Of a stretch of DNA of 64,000 bases, positions 23,666 through 34,535 are shown in pieces. Below the pieces are notes generated by a model. The model had not been told where the DNA came from. It worked only from the letters and a program-made list of their open reading frames with translations, and made no database searches. Positions within the stretch are counted from its first letter, which is position 1; each line of letters starts with the position of its first letter. Origin of the DNA: Petaurus breviceps papuanus (Eukaryota; Chordata; Mammalia; Diprotodontia; Petauridae); assembly GCA_028583685.1 (NCBI GenBank), contig JAMXIF010000049.1, positions 592,440 to 656,439 of the forward strand. Reading direction: 5' to 3'. The position numbers were made by a program, and so were the translations under genes.

Positions 23666-24119
23666 GGTTCCTTGGTTGTATGCCTCCTCTCTGGTAGCTG
23701 CTTTGGGGGAACTAGTGGTGCTTCATTGGCCTAGCCCCCTCACAGATGGTAGATTTAATTACTAGACAACCAAAGCTGATGGGGCTAGCCCATTCAATAT
23801 ACACATACCTCTTGTATGTGAAAAAGATTTTACTAAAACATTAAGCAAATCAATCACCTTTTCTTTTTGTCTATGAACCATAAAAAATTCCAGTGAGAGC
23901 AGTACAAAAAAACCAAACCAAAACCACACAGTATATATAAGATAGTTTCCTCTATCTTGACTGTGATCTGCTCCTTTTCTAACTAATGGCTTCTTTATCT
24001 TTCTCTCACAGGCTATAATCACCATTTATGGCCTCATTTGTTTCCGCCTGAAACCTGTTCTTAGGGAGATCATCAGAAATAATCATCTCCTTATCACCTT
24101 TTTGTCACTTTTACTTAGC

Positions 24120-24260
24120 TGAATAGATGTTCAATCTCCCACTGAAGAGTAAACTCCTTGAAATTGAGAACTGTCTAATTTTTGTATCCCCAGCTTCTGG
24201 CACAGTGATTGGCCCATAATGGGTACTTTATAGGGGTTTGTTAAATGAGACATTTGTTAA
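24120..24260 (+). repeat. L2 LINE 3' end
   Basis: GAGTAAACTCCTTGAAATTG, TTTTGTATCCCCAGCTTCTG and AATGGGTACTTTATAGG match the L2 3' terminus. Confidence 0.75.
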
Positions 24261-24575
24261 ATGGTCTGATGCACAGGAACTTTCTGTACAGGTTCAGGCT
24301 TCCTTAGATCAATGATCTCCAGAGTGTGGGATATGAGCATCCCAGAGAGCATATAAGACATTGGAGTATGGGAAGAAAAATACTAGAACTAGTATTTGAA
24401 TTTATCTAAAAAAGGAGAAGGAATTTAAGCTTTACTAATATTTGTGGTATCCTCACTGGACGATAAGGCAGATGGTCATGTGTGATGGGGGGTTTAACCG
24501 TGTCACTATCAAGCAATCAAGCAAGGATTTATTCAGCTTCTATTCAATTTCTATGTTCCAGAAATTGTTCTAAGC

Positions 24576-24789
24576 CAGGGGTGGGGAATCTGTGGCCTTG
24601 AGATCACATGTGCCCTCTAGGTCCTCAAGTGTGGCCCTTGGGACTGAACCCAAACTTCGAAGAATAAATCCCCTTAATAAAGGGATTTGTTCTGTAAAGC
24701 TATAAATTTGTTCTGTAAAATTTGGACTCAGTCAAAAGGCTGCACCCAAGGACCTAGAAGGCCTCAAGGCTGCACATTCTCCACCCCTG
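24576..24789. mobile_element. Non-autonomous hAT-type DNA element
   Basis: Ends CAGGGGTGGGGAAT and TCTCCACCCCTG are imperfect terminal inverted repeats. The two halves repeat CTAGGTCCTCAAGTGTGGCC and its complement. No transposase. The flanking 8 bp do not match clearly. Confidence 0.8.
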
Positions 24790-24892
24790 CTCTCATTGGG
24801 GGATACAAAGGAAAGGAAAAACACAATCCCTCTCCCTGAGTGTTAGTGGGGGTGACAACATGCACATGACCATTTAAACAACAATGGCATTA

Positions 24893-25125
24893 ATAACTAG
24901 CATTTATATAGTGCTTCAGGGTCATTTACAGTGCTTTGCCTAGTTCCTCACAAATATGATCTCATTTCCTCCTTACTCTTGTTGGAGGTAGCTGCTACTG
25001 GAAGCTTCACTTTACAGAAGAGGGTACTTAACTAGACAGAGGTCCAGAGTTACACAGCTAATAAATATCTGAGATTGGATTTGAATTAGGGTCTTCCTGA
25101 CTCCGGGTCCTTTCCACTGAGGGGA
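24893..25125 (-). repeat. MIR, full length (antisense)
   Basis: CTAGCATTTATATAGTGCTT, CACTTTACAGAAGAGGGTAC, ATTTGAATTAGGGTCTTCCT. Confidence 0.82.
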
Positions 25126-25434
25126 GGGGGGACGTAGAAGAGAAGAAATACCTTGGTGAATGAGTACCTTTTGAATGCATGCCCAGTTTTGGCTCAGTAA
25201 CCAAAAATCTATTTCTTGTGTACCAGAAAATACTCATAGATGCTCATATCAGATTACATCATCCAGACATACTGTACATGCTCATGAGGGGTTAGTCTTG
25301 GCTGGGTCCCCATTATATGCACCATTTAGAAATATAATAAATATACATATATTGAGGGAGGTGTGCAAACTTTTTTAACTGAAGGGTTATGTGATCAAAA
25401 CAATTTGGAGACCCCTATACTAGAAGCCTTAGAC

Positions 25435-25665
25435 CAGCGGTGGTGAACCTGTGACCCTGAGGTCACATGTGGCCCCCTAGTTCAAGTGTGGCCCTTTAAC
25501 TAAATCTCTCTGGGTCCTCAAGTGTGGCCCTTTGACTGAATCTGTCTAGGTTCTCAAGTGCAGCTCTTTGAATCCTTCTAGATCCTCAAGTGTGGCTTTT
25601 TGATGGAATCCCTCTAGGGCCACACTTGAGGACCCAGAGGGCCACATGTGGCCTTGAGGCTTAGA
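25435..25665. mobile_element. hAT-type element with internal tandem repeats
   Basis: Starts CAGCGGTGGTGAACCTG and carries about four tandem copies of a roughly 40-bp unit (TCTAGGTCCTCAAGTGTGGC type), then the inverted arm. The far inverted repeat is incomplete. Related to the elements at 24576 and 39399. Confidence 0.75.
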
Positions 25666-26354
25666 TTTAGACAATCTTCACTGAGAGTATACCCTGACCA
25701 GAGTCCATCTGGCCCAGCTGTTTGCAGTATGGTGGCAATGAGGCCAAGGCCAGCAGGTGCAACATCTGCTTATTGTTTAACCTGACACCTGCAGTGCTAT
25801 GCCTTGGACAGTGACTGACCTCTGAACCCTTCTCTGCTGCCCCCACCCCCCACTGGATGCAGCCCAGAATCATAGTGTCATAGCTTAGTGTCAGGGGTGG
25901 AATTTGAACCCAGATCTAGATCCAGAACTGTAATCTCTGATTATTGCCCTCCGCACCCTGAGTTTCTGTAGCTCTTGGGGCTGAGATGTGATCACGTGTA
26001 ATCAGTGACCCTTTGTTCCTGCCTATATTTGCCTGCAACCATGCAATTTTATACTGCCTTGAAGACCTGACTAAAAATGGATCCCAGAGAAGAGGGCATC
26101 CTTAAAGTTCAACTAAAAAAAAGCAGAAACGATGTTGGAAGTCATTGAGTTTTGAAGGCACTCTAAAAGGAGTCAGGGGCTTAGAATTAGGGAAGAGCTC
26201 TACATGAAGTCAGAAGTCCTGGGCTCTGAGTACCAGCCCTTCCACTGAACTGATAGTATGGGAGAGCAACGTTCCATCCCCTCCTGTTGCACTTACCAGA
26301 TCCCCCTCCTCCCATGCCAGCAGCAGTGCACTCTCTCTTCCCCTCAGAATCCCT
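25665..26354. other. Mostly unassigned; one MIR-like scrap
   Basis: A MIR-like antisense scrap near 25885-25950 (GGAATTTGAACCCAGATC). The rest shows no gene or family I recognise. Confidence 0.4.
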
Positions 26355-26555
26355 CCCAGCTCTGTGTAGGAGATTGAGTTTCCAGCCTGGAATCGGGAAG
26401 ACCTCAGTTCAAATCCAGTTGTAGACATTTACTTAGCTCTGTGACCCTTGACTTCCACCACTGTATAATGGGAGTAATAATAGCACCTAGCTCCCAGAGT
26501 TTTTGTAAAGTGCTTAGCATACAGCAGGTGTTTAATAAATGCTTGTTTCCTTCTC
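26355..26555 (+). repeat. CORE-SINE / MIR-like
   Basis: GTTCAAATCCAGTTGTAGAC, a shortened core, and AAGTGCTTAGCATACAGCAG followed by TTTAATAAATGCTTG. Confidence 0.8.
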
Positions 26556-26559
26556 AACC

Positions 26560-27075
26560 TGGACCTTCCCTCAGCCTCTGGAGGCTTCTCATCAGGGAAT
26601 GTTCCTCTACCCCTTTAGCTCCCTTCTCCCACTGGTGAGCTCCTCCTGGGTTCTCCATTTTAGCAGGGAGTCCAGGTGGGGCATGCTATATTCCTCCCTT
26701 TCCTTCACCTCTTTGCCCTCAAACAGCACCTCCTCCTCTGAATTCGAGCTCCTCGAGGGCCAGGACTGTCTTTCTGTTTGCTAAACTCTTCTATAACACT
26801 TACTATGTGCTAGGTACAGTGCTCAAAAATTTTAAAATCATTATCTCATTTGGTCTCACAACAACCTTGCGGGAGATAGGTTTTTTATTATTCCCAGATT
26901 GGGAAACCCAGAACAGAGATGAAGTGACTCACCCAGGGACACACAGCTAGTGAATGTCTGAGGCTGGATTTGAACTCAGATCTTCCTGACTCATATACTA
27001 ACCCCCTGTGTACCTGTATCCCAGCACCTGACACAGCTGGGCACATAGTAAGCCCTTAATAAATATTTCTTGACT
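26560..27075 (+). repeat. L2 LINE 3' part, interrupted by a MIR
   Basis: CGAGCTCCTCGAGGGCCAGG and ACTGTCTTTCTGTTTGC before the MIR, CTGTATCCCAGCACCTGACA and CACATAGTAAGCCCTTAATA after it: the two parts of one L2 3' end. Confidence 0.75.
26788..27012 (-). repeat. MIR, full length (antisense), inside L2
   Basis: AACACTTACTATGTGCTAGG, CCAGGGACACACAGCTAGTG, GAACTCAGATCTTCCTGACT. Confidence 0.85.
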
Positions 27076-27089
27076 TCTGCTGCCTGGCT

Positions 27090-27330
27090 TCCTTCAATAT
27101 ATAGTTAAGGTGCCACCCAAGGTCATTCATGATCAGTTGTCAATTCTGTTGCCTTCCTGGAACTGCTTTGTCTCTCTCTTATGTATTTGGTATGTACTTC
27201 TCTGTGTGACTGTCATAACCCCCTAGAAGAATATACTCTTCTACACAGCAGGTACTATTTCAGGTTGGTCTTTGCATCCCCAGCCCTGGCTCAGGCCCTT
27301 GACAATGTTTGTTCACTTGGAAGAGTGCTG
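27090..27330 (+). repeat. L2 LINE 3' end, second copy
   Basis: TTTGTCTCTCTCTTATGTAT, CCCCTAGAAGAATATACTCT and TTTGCATCCCCAGCCCTGGC in L2 order. Confidence 0.65.
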
Positions 27331-27557
27331 GGAAAATGAAGAAAACAGAGCTCAAAGAACAATGCAATGAAAATTAAGTTGACAGGTAAGGCTCCAATCC
27401 CTGTGCAAACACCAGAAAGGGTCTGTGTGGAAGGCGGTCTTCCTTTATGCTGTCTTTCCTTCCCAGCCCCTATCCGTGGCCCCCACTGTGTTCTTAGGGA
27501 GGAGACTTTTTGTGTGTTTGCTGGGAGGTGTCTTTCGTGTCAGAATAAAACAAAGCA

Positions 27558-27838
27558 ACATAGGGGGGTGGCACATGCTTGTAATCCTAGGTAACTGGGT
27601 GGTCTCTTGAGGCTGGGAGTTCAGAGCTGCAGTGGGCTAAGTCCATCAGATGTTCATCCATGCTAAGTTTGGCATTACAGTGTTGGCATATGGGGTTGGT
27701 GGCACAATAGGCTACTTAAGGAGGGACAAGACTGATCCAGGTCAGAAAAGAAGCAGGTTAAAGCCTATGTGTAGAACAGAATGGCACCTAGCCATGAGGA
27801 ACCTCAGTACTTCCAGTTTGGATGAGAAAGAGAGATGG
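27558..27838 (+). pseudogene. RN7SL: 7SL RNA (SRP RNA) retropseudogene, near full length
   Basis: Colinear with 7SL RNA, the scaffold of the signal recognition particle. GGTGGCACATGCTTGTAATC aligns with GGTGGCGCGTGCCTGTAGTC. The S-domain blocks follow (CTAAGTTTGGCAT, CTACTTAAGGAGGGACAAGA, CAGGTCAGAAAAGAAGCAGG). The end CTCAGTACTTCCAGTTTGG matches CACTGCACTCCAGCCTGGG. Having the S domain, it is a whole-RNA retrocopy and not an Alu-like SINE. Many substitutions and a purine-rich tail. No clear target duplication, and it should not be a working gene. Confidence 0.9.
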
Positions 27839-27912
27839 AAGAAAGGAAGGAAGGGAAGCACGGAGGAAGGAAGGAAGAAGAGAAGGAGGGAGGAAGGGAG
27901 GGAGGGAGGAAT
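27826..27912 (+). repeat. (GGAA/GGGA)n purine tract
   Basis: Purine microsatellite that starts at the 3' end of the 7SL retrocopy, probably grown from its A-rich tail. Confidence 0.9.
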
Positions 27913-27919
27913 GGGCACC

Positions 27920-28059
27920 AGATTTGGAATTAAAGGACTTGGTTTTAAATCTGGCTCTGCTAATTAACATCTGTATGTCCTTGGGTAGGTCATATTACCT
28001 GTCTTGCATCTCACTTTATGTTGTCATTTACCTGGGCCATTGTAAAAAAGGATTGGACA
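27920..28059 (+). repeat. MIR, split by a younger SINE
   Basis: ACTTGGTTTTAAATCTGGCT and GTCCTTGGGTAGGTCATATT. Its tail resumes at about 28304 (GGTTGGACAAGGTGATCTTT). Confidence 0.8.
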
Positions 28060-28303
28060 GCTGGGTGATACAATGGATAGAGTGCTGGGCCTGGAGTCAG
28101 GAAGCCTCCTCTTCCTAAGCTGAAATATGGCCTTAGACACTTACTTACTATCTGGGTGACGCTGGGCAAGTCACTTCACCCTATTTGCCTCAGTTTCCTC
28201 ATCTGTAAAATGAGCTGCAGAGGGAAATGACAAACCACTCCAGCCTCTTTGCCAAGAAAATCCCACATGGGGTCACAGAGTCAGACATGATTGAACAACA
28301 ATG
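28060..28303 (+). repeat. CORE-SINE, full length, inserted in MIR
   Basis: GCTGGGTGATACAATGGATA head, complete core, CAGACATGATTGAACAACAA tail. Target duplication GGATTGGACA versus GGGTTGGACA on the two sides. Confidence 0.9.
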
Positions 28304-28319
28304 GGTTGGACAAGGTGAT

Positions 28320-28770
28320 CTTTGATGCCCCTTATAACGCTCGTTCTATGATTCTAGGTCATGCCTGCTGGGGGTCAGAGGGCAGGTCTCAAGGTTGGGA
28401 CCTTAGGGGGCTGCTGGTCCAACCCTGACTTGAAATGGTCGTCCCACCTTTGCTTGAAGACCTCCAGGCAACTTGTTACATCTGGGAGGTTCACATCTCA
28501 CCTTTGACCATCTTGGTGTGTGTAACCTTGACAAGTCACAAGCCCAGTGCTCATTGAGTAGCAGGCACTTAATGTTTATTGATTCATTCATCCGACACAG
28601 GAGAGGATTTGGACGCTAGGTGACCTGAGGCCCACTTTTGTTCTAGGTCCATGATCCCATGATCCTGTGAGCTTCTCCACAGCTCTAATTGCTAGGGGGA
28701 GAATCTGCACTTCTGCTACATTTATCCACTGCTCCTAGTTCTATCCTTCAGGCCTTTGTTAAATGGTTGA
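28320..28770 (-). repeat. CR1/L3-type LINE fragment (antisense)
   Basis: CCTTTGCTTGAAGACCTCCA, CACAGCTCTAATTGCTAGG and CCACTGCTCCTAGTTCTATC are reversed CR1/L3 landmarks, in order. Confidence 0.7.
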
Positions 28771-28869
28771 ATGAAAAAAAAAACATTAATTAAGCACTCA
28801 CCATATCAAATCTTCCTTCCACATGACAAGATTCAAATACTTGATGACAGTTATCCTGGTGTTGGTGCC

Positions 28870-29215
28870 ATGGTCCTTGAAGTGGAAGGAATATTAAGAG
28901 GTCATTTAGCAGTGAACAGAGCACAGGTCCTGAAGTCAGGAAGACCCCGAATTCAAATCCAGCCTAAGACACTTGACACCTGCTAGCTGTGTGACCTTGG
29001 GCAAGTCACTTAACCCCAATTGACTTGCCTTCCCCCCTCCAAAAAAAAAAAAAAGAGAGAGAGATCATTTAGCCCAACCCCTTCTTTTTACAGATGAGGA
29101 CGTTGAGGCCCAGGGTTGTTAAATAACTTGCCCAAGGTAACTACATAGGTAGTGACTGAGCTGGAACCTGAACCCAGGTCTTTTGACTCTTACACCCATG
29201 CCTTTCCATTCCAGG
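28870..29215 (-). repeat. MIR3-like element (antisense), split by a SINE
   Basis: GGAAGGAATATTAAGAGGTC is left of the SINE. GATCATTTAGCCCAACCCCT, TTTACAGATGAGGACGTTGA and CCTGAACCCAGGTCTTTTGA are right of it. Confidence 0.78.
28911..29059 (+). repeat. tRNA-derived SINE inserted in MIR3
   Basis: AGTGAACAGAGCACAGGTCC, core, and an A-rich tail. Target duplication AGAGGTCATTTAGC (28897-28910) versus AGAGATCATTTAGC (29060-29073). Confidence 0.9.
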
Positions 29216-29379
29216 GACCTTTAGCAATTCATTGTCCATTGTTCATTCATTCCCTGTGGTGATTCTGACTCTCTGGACTTTGCCTCCACAATTCAGCTGC
29301 TTTTTCACCCTGGAACAACGTTCTGCCGTATCTCTCATGGGCAAGTTGCATTTGGTTGCCTACATTTGTGAGGGTGGGC

Positions 29380-29640
29380 TCTGGTGAGCCATGCTTCCTT
29401 CATTCCTCTCCTGGCTGTGCTTTAGACTCTTCAAACTTCACCTCCATCCCCAAGAGTAGCTTCTCTCCCCTCCCCACTGCACCCTCTCCTTCCTTTCAGT
29501 TCCCTTTTGTGTATTGTCTTTCCCTATTAGAATGGAAGTTTCTTGAGGGCAGGAACTATCCTTTTTGCTTTTATCTATATCCTCAGCCAACAGTACCAAC
29601 AGACACATAGAAAGAGTTTAATGAATTCTTACTGCCTTGA
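29380..29640 (+). repeat. L2 LINE 3' end
   Basis: CTATTAGAATGGAAGTTTCT, TGAGGGCAGGAACTATCC and TATCTATATCCTCAGCC in L2 order. Confidence 0.75.
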
Positions 29641-29679
29641 AACAAGAGGCAATGGCTTAGAAGATGGGGCTGAACCAAA

Positions 29680-30720
29680 GAATGTAAAATGTAATTGATA
29701 TAAATGACTTTTCATACACTTAGGTTTAAAAAAAAATCAGCTTGCCAAGTTCTAGATGGATATAGTGTGACCAGATAACAATTCAGCTGAAAAAAGACCT
29801 GGAGGGTTTTAGTGTCTTTAATGCACCGCTTCCTCCCCTCCCCCAAGTATCTCCCAGAAACAAAGACCCATTTTTCATTTTTTAAGCAACAATAATCTTT
29901 AGGAATATTGAAGTCAGGGCTTCAAGGACAGCAGTGGCATGTAGCTACCACATAAATAAATATATGACTGAAAAGCAGGTGGGCTAGTCACGTGGTCAGA
30001 TCAAGGGATAACTGGGAATAGCATGTTCATATATGACCAAGAACTGGACAAAAGTCCTCAGCCTGTTGTGGAGGATTTATGGATCAATTTAAGTGCTTTT
30101 CTTGTAGAGGATTTATGGGGGAAGTGACCAAGAAGTGAGGACTTGGATGGCTTGTGATTTACATGGTGATGAGTTCTATGAAACTACCAAAGCAAATATG
30201 TCTTACACTTAAATTTAAAAGAAAATCAACTTCACAAGTACAAGGGAGAGGGGTATGTGGCTAAGGAATTCATCTGAAAAAGATCTGGGGTGTTCCTGTA
30301 CCTTAAGCTCAACACAAGTCAGCAGTGTAATTTTGCAATTCAATTGTTTCAGTCCTGTCTGATCTTTGTGACCCCATTTGGGATTTTCTTGGCAAAGATA
30401 CTAGTGATTTGCCATTTCCTTCTCTAGATCATTTTACAGATGAGGAAACTGAGGTAAAAAGGGTTAAGTGACTTGCCCAGGATCACACAGTTAATTAGTC
30501 TGTGAAGTAAACTTGAGCTCAGGTCCTGACTCCAGACCTGGCATTATATCCACTATGCCACCTAGCTGCCCACCAACAGTATGATATGACAGATAAAAGA
30601 AAATGTTGTGACCACACAACACCTTAATTAAGGCATTAATAGTAATATTCAGAAGTTGAGGGGTCCCACTGTACCTCATTATGGCCAGATCACTTCTAGA
30701 ATATTGTGAAAATACTGGCC
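29680..30720 (+). repeat. CR1/L3-type LINE fragments, interrupted by a SINE
   Basis: Two related starts (29760-29820 and 30230-30330), each with GAAAAAGA(C/T)CTGG and a following TTTAGTG/CTTAAGCTCAACAC block. The second continues after the SINE as CAACAGTATGATATGACAG, CCCACTGTACCTCATTATGG and TAGAATATTGTGAAAATACTGG, the order of CR1/L3. Confidence 0.6.
30331..30572 (-). repeat. CORE-SINE, full length (antisense), inside CR1/L3
   Basis: AATTGTTTCAGTCCTGTCTG start, CATTTTACAGATGAGGAAAC core, GCCACCTAGCTGCCC end. Confidence 0.9.
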
Positions 30721-30759
30721 ATTTATTATGACTTCTTTCTTCTCTTATTCTACACCTTA

Positions 30760-31075
30760 TGTTAAAGAAAATGAAAAACTCCTTTACCATTCTCTCCCTC
30801 CTTTGCCACATTCTCTGAAGAGGTGACCTTTTTTCTAGCCAAGGCCAACCTCATTTATTTCTTTCATGCCTATTTCCTTCTGATGCTTCCACCTGGAAAT
30901 CAACCATATTCTCTCTCTCTGTCTCTCTCCCTCCCTTCCTCCCTCCCTCTCTTCCTCCCTATTTCCTGGTTCCTTTCCTGATGTCTGCATAACATACCTA
31001 AGTCTCTCTATTCCTAAAAACAACAAAAACGCTCCAAACCTTTCAGTTTAAAAGTTCTGACCGATGCAATTTAAA
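30760..31075 (+). repeat. Probable L2 ORF2-derived fragment with CT tract
   Basis: TTCTAGCCAAGGCCAACCTC and TTTCATGCCTATTTCCTTCT resemble mid-ORF2 L2 sequence. A CT/CCTT tract lies at 30910-30962. Weak call. Confidence 0.4.
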
Positions 31076-31114
31076 ACTAGGATTCCAAAAGACTTGTGGT
31101 AGGGTGTGCTTCTC

Positions 31115-31345
31115 TACTCTTGACAGGCTAAATGTATTCAAGGCACAGAAGGAGACAGACATCTTTGGACATGGCCAAGTGTGGATTGATTTTGTTTGAT
31201 TATGATTGTTACAAAGATTGTGTTTTTCTTTCTTCCTTTTACTTAATTGAAGGAGTGGGAGAGCTATCTACAGTGTTGCAAAGAAGAAGGAGGAGGAAGA
31301 GGAGGAGGAGGAGAGGAAGGAAGAGGAGGAGGAGGAGAAAAGAGG
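31115..31345 (+). mobile_element. L1 3' end with (AGG)n tail
   Basis: TTTGGACATGGCCAAGTGTG, TTGATTTTGTTTGATTATGA is the plus-strand form of the L1 3' UTR seen reversed at 17300. It runs into an (AGG/AAGG)n purine tract at 31284-31347. Confidence 0.7.
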
Positions 31346-31349
31346 GTGA

Positions 31350-32150
31350 TTGAAACATTTTTTGAATGTCCAGAAGAATAGAAGGAAATACATAAAGAAA
31401 CACAGACAAGCAAGACATCTTTGGAATATTGAATTTATTATCTACTATAAAAAAGCAAGCTGTATGTATTGGATTCATTGTTTTGCATGTAATGCTCTTT
31501 TTCTGTTCAACTTTATATATGGAAACGTTTTTTGGTGCTAGTTTTGTCCAGAATTTTTATAAAATTAAATAACAAAAACCCAGCCCTGTCACCCCATCAA
31601 GATAGTATGCTAAACACCCTCTTTCATTTCCGGCAAAACTCTTGCCTTCACATCCTCACTGCCCACAAATTCTTAGCCGCCAGAGATGCCACCACTACAC
31701 CATCACTTCTCTCTCAAAGGTTAATGTGAGAGATGACTCACAGTGAAATTTCCTCATTTTTTTTTAACTCCCTGTTACATTCCTATCTCTTCTCCATACT
31801 TTGTAAACCAGTTCAGTCTCTCAAGTAACTCATGATTTCCCGGAAATGAGGTAATTTGAAAGAAAACCATACTAGTCCACTTCTGATTGGGCACTGCCAA
31901 ATTTGGTGAAAGGAAATACATAATGAAGGACTGAAACTGCTTTGTGCCAATGAATTAACACTAATGAAAGATTGTGAGCTTGCCTCACCAGACAATGGTG
32001 AGGTAGGACAGGTGTTAGAGGTGGAATTAGGATCAGGACAAGAGAAGCCCGAAAGCTTCCACATTCACACTCCCTGGTGGATGCCATTTGAGCGACAGGG
32101 GCAGTGCCCTTTCTTGAGAGAAATAATAGAGACCTTTTCTGATCTCAGAC
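31350..32150. other. Unassigned, no gene seen
   Basis: No recognised family. Open frames here (for example 31964-32155) lack splice context. Confidence 0.4.
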
Positions 32151-32178
32151 TCTGAACTTTTTCATCTCACACATTAGC

Positions 32179-32179
32179 A

Positions 32180-32212
<33 letters not shown>

Positions 32213-32220
32213 TACACACC
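32179..32220 (+). repeat. (CA)n microsatellite
   Basis: Uninterrupted CA repeats followed by CATACATACACACC. Confidence 0.95.
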
Positions 32221-32287
32221 GGGTCACCAGTCACCAAAAAACTTCAGGCAATGAAGAATTCATACTGTGTACATATGGTCGTATGTA

Positions 32288-32542
32288 TTTGTTGTTCAGT
32301 GGTTTCAGTAATGTCCTACACTTTGTGACCCCATTTGGGGATTCCTTGGCAGAGACACTGGAGTGGTTTGCCATTTCCTTCTCCAGCTCATTTTACAGAT
32401 AAGGAAACTGAGGCAGACAGGGTTAAGTGACTTGCCCAGGGTCACATAGCTAGTAAGTGTCTGAGGCCAGATTTGAACTCAGGAAGATGAGGTTTCCTGA
32501 CTCCAGATCCAGGGCTCTATTCACTTCATCACCTAGCCGCCC
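32288..32542 (-). repeat. CORE-SINE, full length (antisense)
   Basis: TTTGTTGTTCAGTGGTTTCA start, CATTTTACAGATAAGGAAAC core, CACCTAGCCGCCC end. Followed by a TA/TG microsatellite to 32600. Confidence 0.92.
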
Positions 32543-32599
32543 TATATAAATGTGTGTGTATATGTACATATACTTATATATGTGTATATATGTCATATG

Positions 32600-33395
32600 T
32601 ATGCAGTAATTAGGCATGAGTATATGTATGCAGCAATTATGATTGAAGGTGAGGCTCATGTTCTCCATTTACATTCACTTATTAAACTGAATTTCCCTTT
32701 TAAAAAATTCACTAGTGTATTAAACATTTTGCCCCTTGTTTTCCATTGACAGGGGCAAGACAAAATTATCCTCTCCCACTCTAGGGAGTAAATAAAAGCT
32801 TAAGGCTCCTTAGCAATATAAAATAGGGCTTCACTAGTTTACTGAGTTAAGATACCCCTGGAGTCTTAGTGATTTAAATTCAATGGTAGTAGGTCTGTGC
32901 TTGGTGACCTTGACTTTGTGTGTAAGTGCCCAGGGCCATCAGTAATTGGTAGAATGCTTCTAAGCCAGATGAGAACCTCAAGGACCTGGCACCTCATTTG
33001 TCTTAGGGACCTACGTCTCTCCCCAGGTACTTCAGAGCACTTAGGAGTAGTCAGGATGTCTAGCAAACAGTTCCCCAATTGTGTTGCTGAGGGAGTTGTT
33101 TTCAAGGTGTTGGCTGTTTGGTGGGGGGTGGGGAAGGTGGGGTGATGGGTTTGGATCGGGGATGTCCCCTTTGTGGGGAATGGAGGGGGCTGGGGAAGAG
33201 CACAGGAAATGATGTAACGTCTTATCTTTTCAAATTCAGTTTCCCCTTCTGTCTGCAGGCTTTTACCAGTGCTGCTGGTAAGTGCACCTAAATGGTAATT
33301 ATTAAGCCTCTAACTCAGCAGTCAGCCCCACCACAAACAGCCCCATCACCGAGAGTCTTGGTAATGCTATTACCAAGCTGGGAGATCAAGGATGG
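32600..33395. other. Unassigned, no gene seen
   Basis: Includes G-rich 33115-33210 (GTGGGGGGTGGGGAAGGTGG), a possible G-quadruplex region. Otherwise no recognised feature. Confidence 0.4.
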
Positions 33396-33399
33396 GTCA

Positions 33400-33575
33400 C
33401 ATGGCCTAAGGTGAAAGAGTCTTGGGTTTTGGCATTTTATTAATTCCTTTTCTGACACGAGGTATGTGATCCTAGCCTTCTTCCTTTCTTTCAGCCTTAG
33501 TTACCTTATCTGCAAAATGGGGACAATAATACTTGGAGACTGTCGTGAGGAAAGCCTTTGTAAACCTCCAACAGT
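33400..33575 (+). repeat. MIR
   Basis: GTATGTGATCCTAGCCTTC, CTTATCTGCAAAATGGGGAC, ACTTGGAGACTGTCGTGAGG. Confidence 0.72.
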
Positions 33576-33584
33576 CAGTTGATC

Positions 33585-34200
33585 AATAAGCATTTATTAA
33601 TGTGCCAGATGCTGAGCTAAGCAAGGGGGATACAAAGAAAGGCAGAAGAAAAGCCCTGCCCTCAGAGGGAGACAACATGGAAACAACGAGGTGGGATTGT
33701 GGGTGGAGCACCAGATTTGGACTCAGGAAGTTCAAACGTGGCCTTAGATACTTACTAGCTGTGTGACCCTGGGCAAGTCACTTAACCCTAATCTGCCTCA
33801 GTTTCCACATCTGTCAAATGAGCTGCAGAAGGAAATGGCAGGCCACTCCAAGTATGTTTGCCAAGAAAACCCCAAATGTGAACTCAATCAAACAACAAAA
33901 GGAAGGTGTTAGCATTAAGGGCTTTCTGGAAAAGGGCAGATTTTAGCTGGGACATGAAGGAAGCCAGGAGGTAGAGATTCATTCATTCTGATGAAGAGGG
34001 AGGAAATTCCAGGCCTGGGACAGCCAGTGAAGCTGCCAGACCTGGAGATGGCAGATCTGGTCCAAGGGAACAGCCAGGAGGCTACTGGAAAGGTGGTGGG
34101 GATTAAAATGTGAGTAACCTGGGAAAGCAAGAACAGGCTGGGTTAAATGAAAAGTTTTGAATGCTAAACAGAAGATGTTATATTTGCTTGACACAAATGT
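33585..34200 (-). mobile_element. L2 LINE (antisense), split by a SINE
   Basis: GCATTTATTAATGTGCCAGA and GGGGGATACAAAGAAAGGCA before the SINE. TTTTAGCTGGGACATGAAGG, TGGGACAGCCAGTGAAGC and TTTTGAATGCTAAACAGAAG after it. Same order as other reversed L2 copies here. Confidence 0.82.
33705..33899 (+). repeat. CORE-SINE inserted in L2
   Basis: GGTGGAGCACCAGATTTGGA, TAGCTGTGTGACCCTGGGCA, CCAAGAAAACCCCAAATGTG, then CAATCAAACAACAAAAGG. Confidence 0.88.
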
Positions 34201-34439
34201 GATGTATTTTTTTTACAGAGGCCTAAGACAGTGGAAGGAACAGCACAGACATTGGTCATTGGACTCCAGTCTCTAGGGTATTGAGCAATCTTTTTCATTA
34301 GGTTTTAAAGCGTACAAAGGAAGGCTTGGATTTCCATCAAGCCTATGACCGTTTTTGGGACAGGATTTGTGATTTCACTGGGTATCGGGGAATTCCCTGC
34401 CAGGAAATAACTTCTACCAACGAAAATCATCTGCTGTTG

Positions 34440-34535
34440 GGCAATTTACAGTGCAGGTCACTGAAAAGTAAAATGACTTGCCCAGGGTCACACTGGATTC
34501 AGATCCAGATCTGTAATCCCCTCCCCTCTGTGTTT
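34440..34535 (-). repeat. MIR fragment (antisense)
   Basis: AATGACTTGCCCAGGGTCAC, TTCAGATCCAGATCTGTAAT. Confidence 0.65.
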
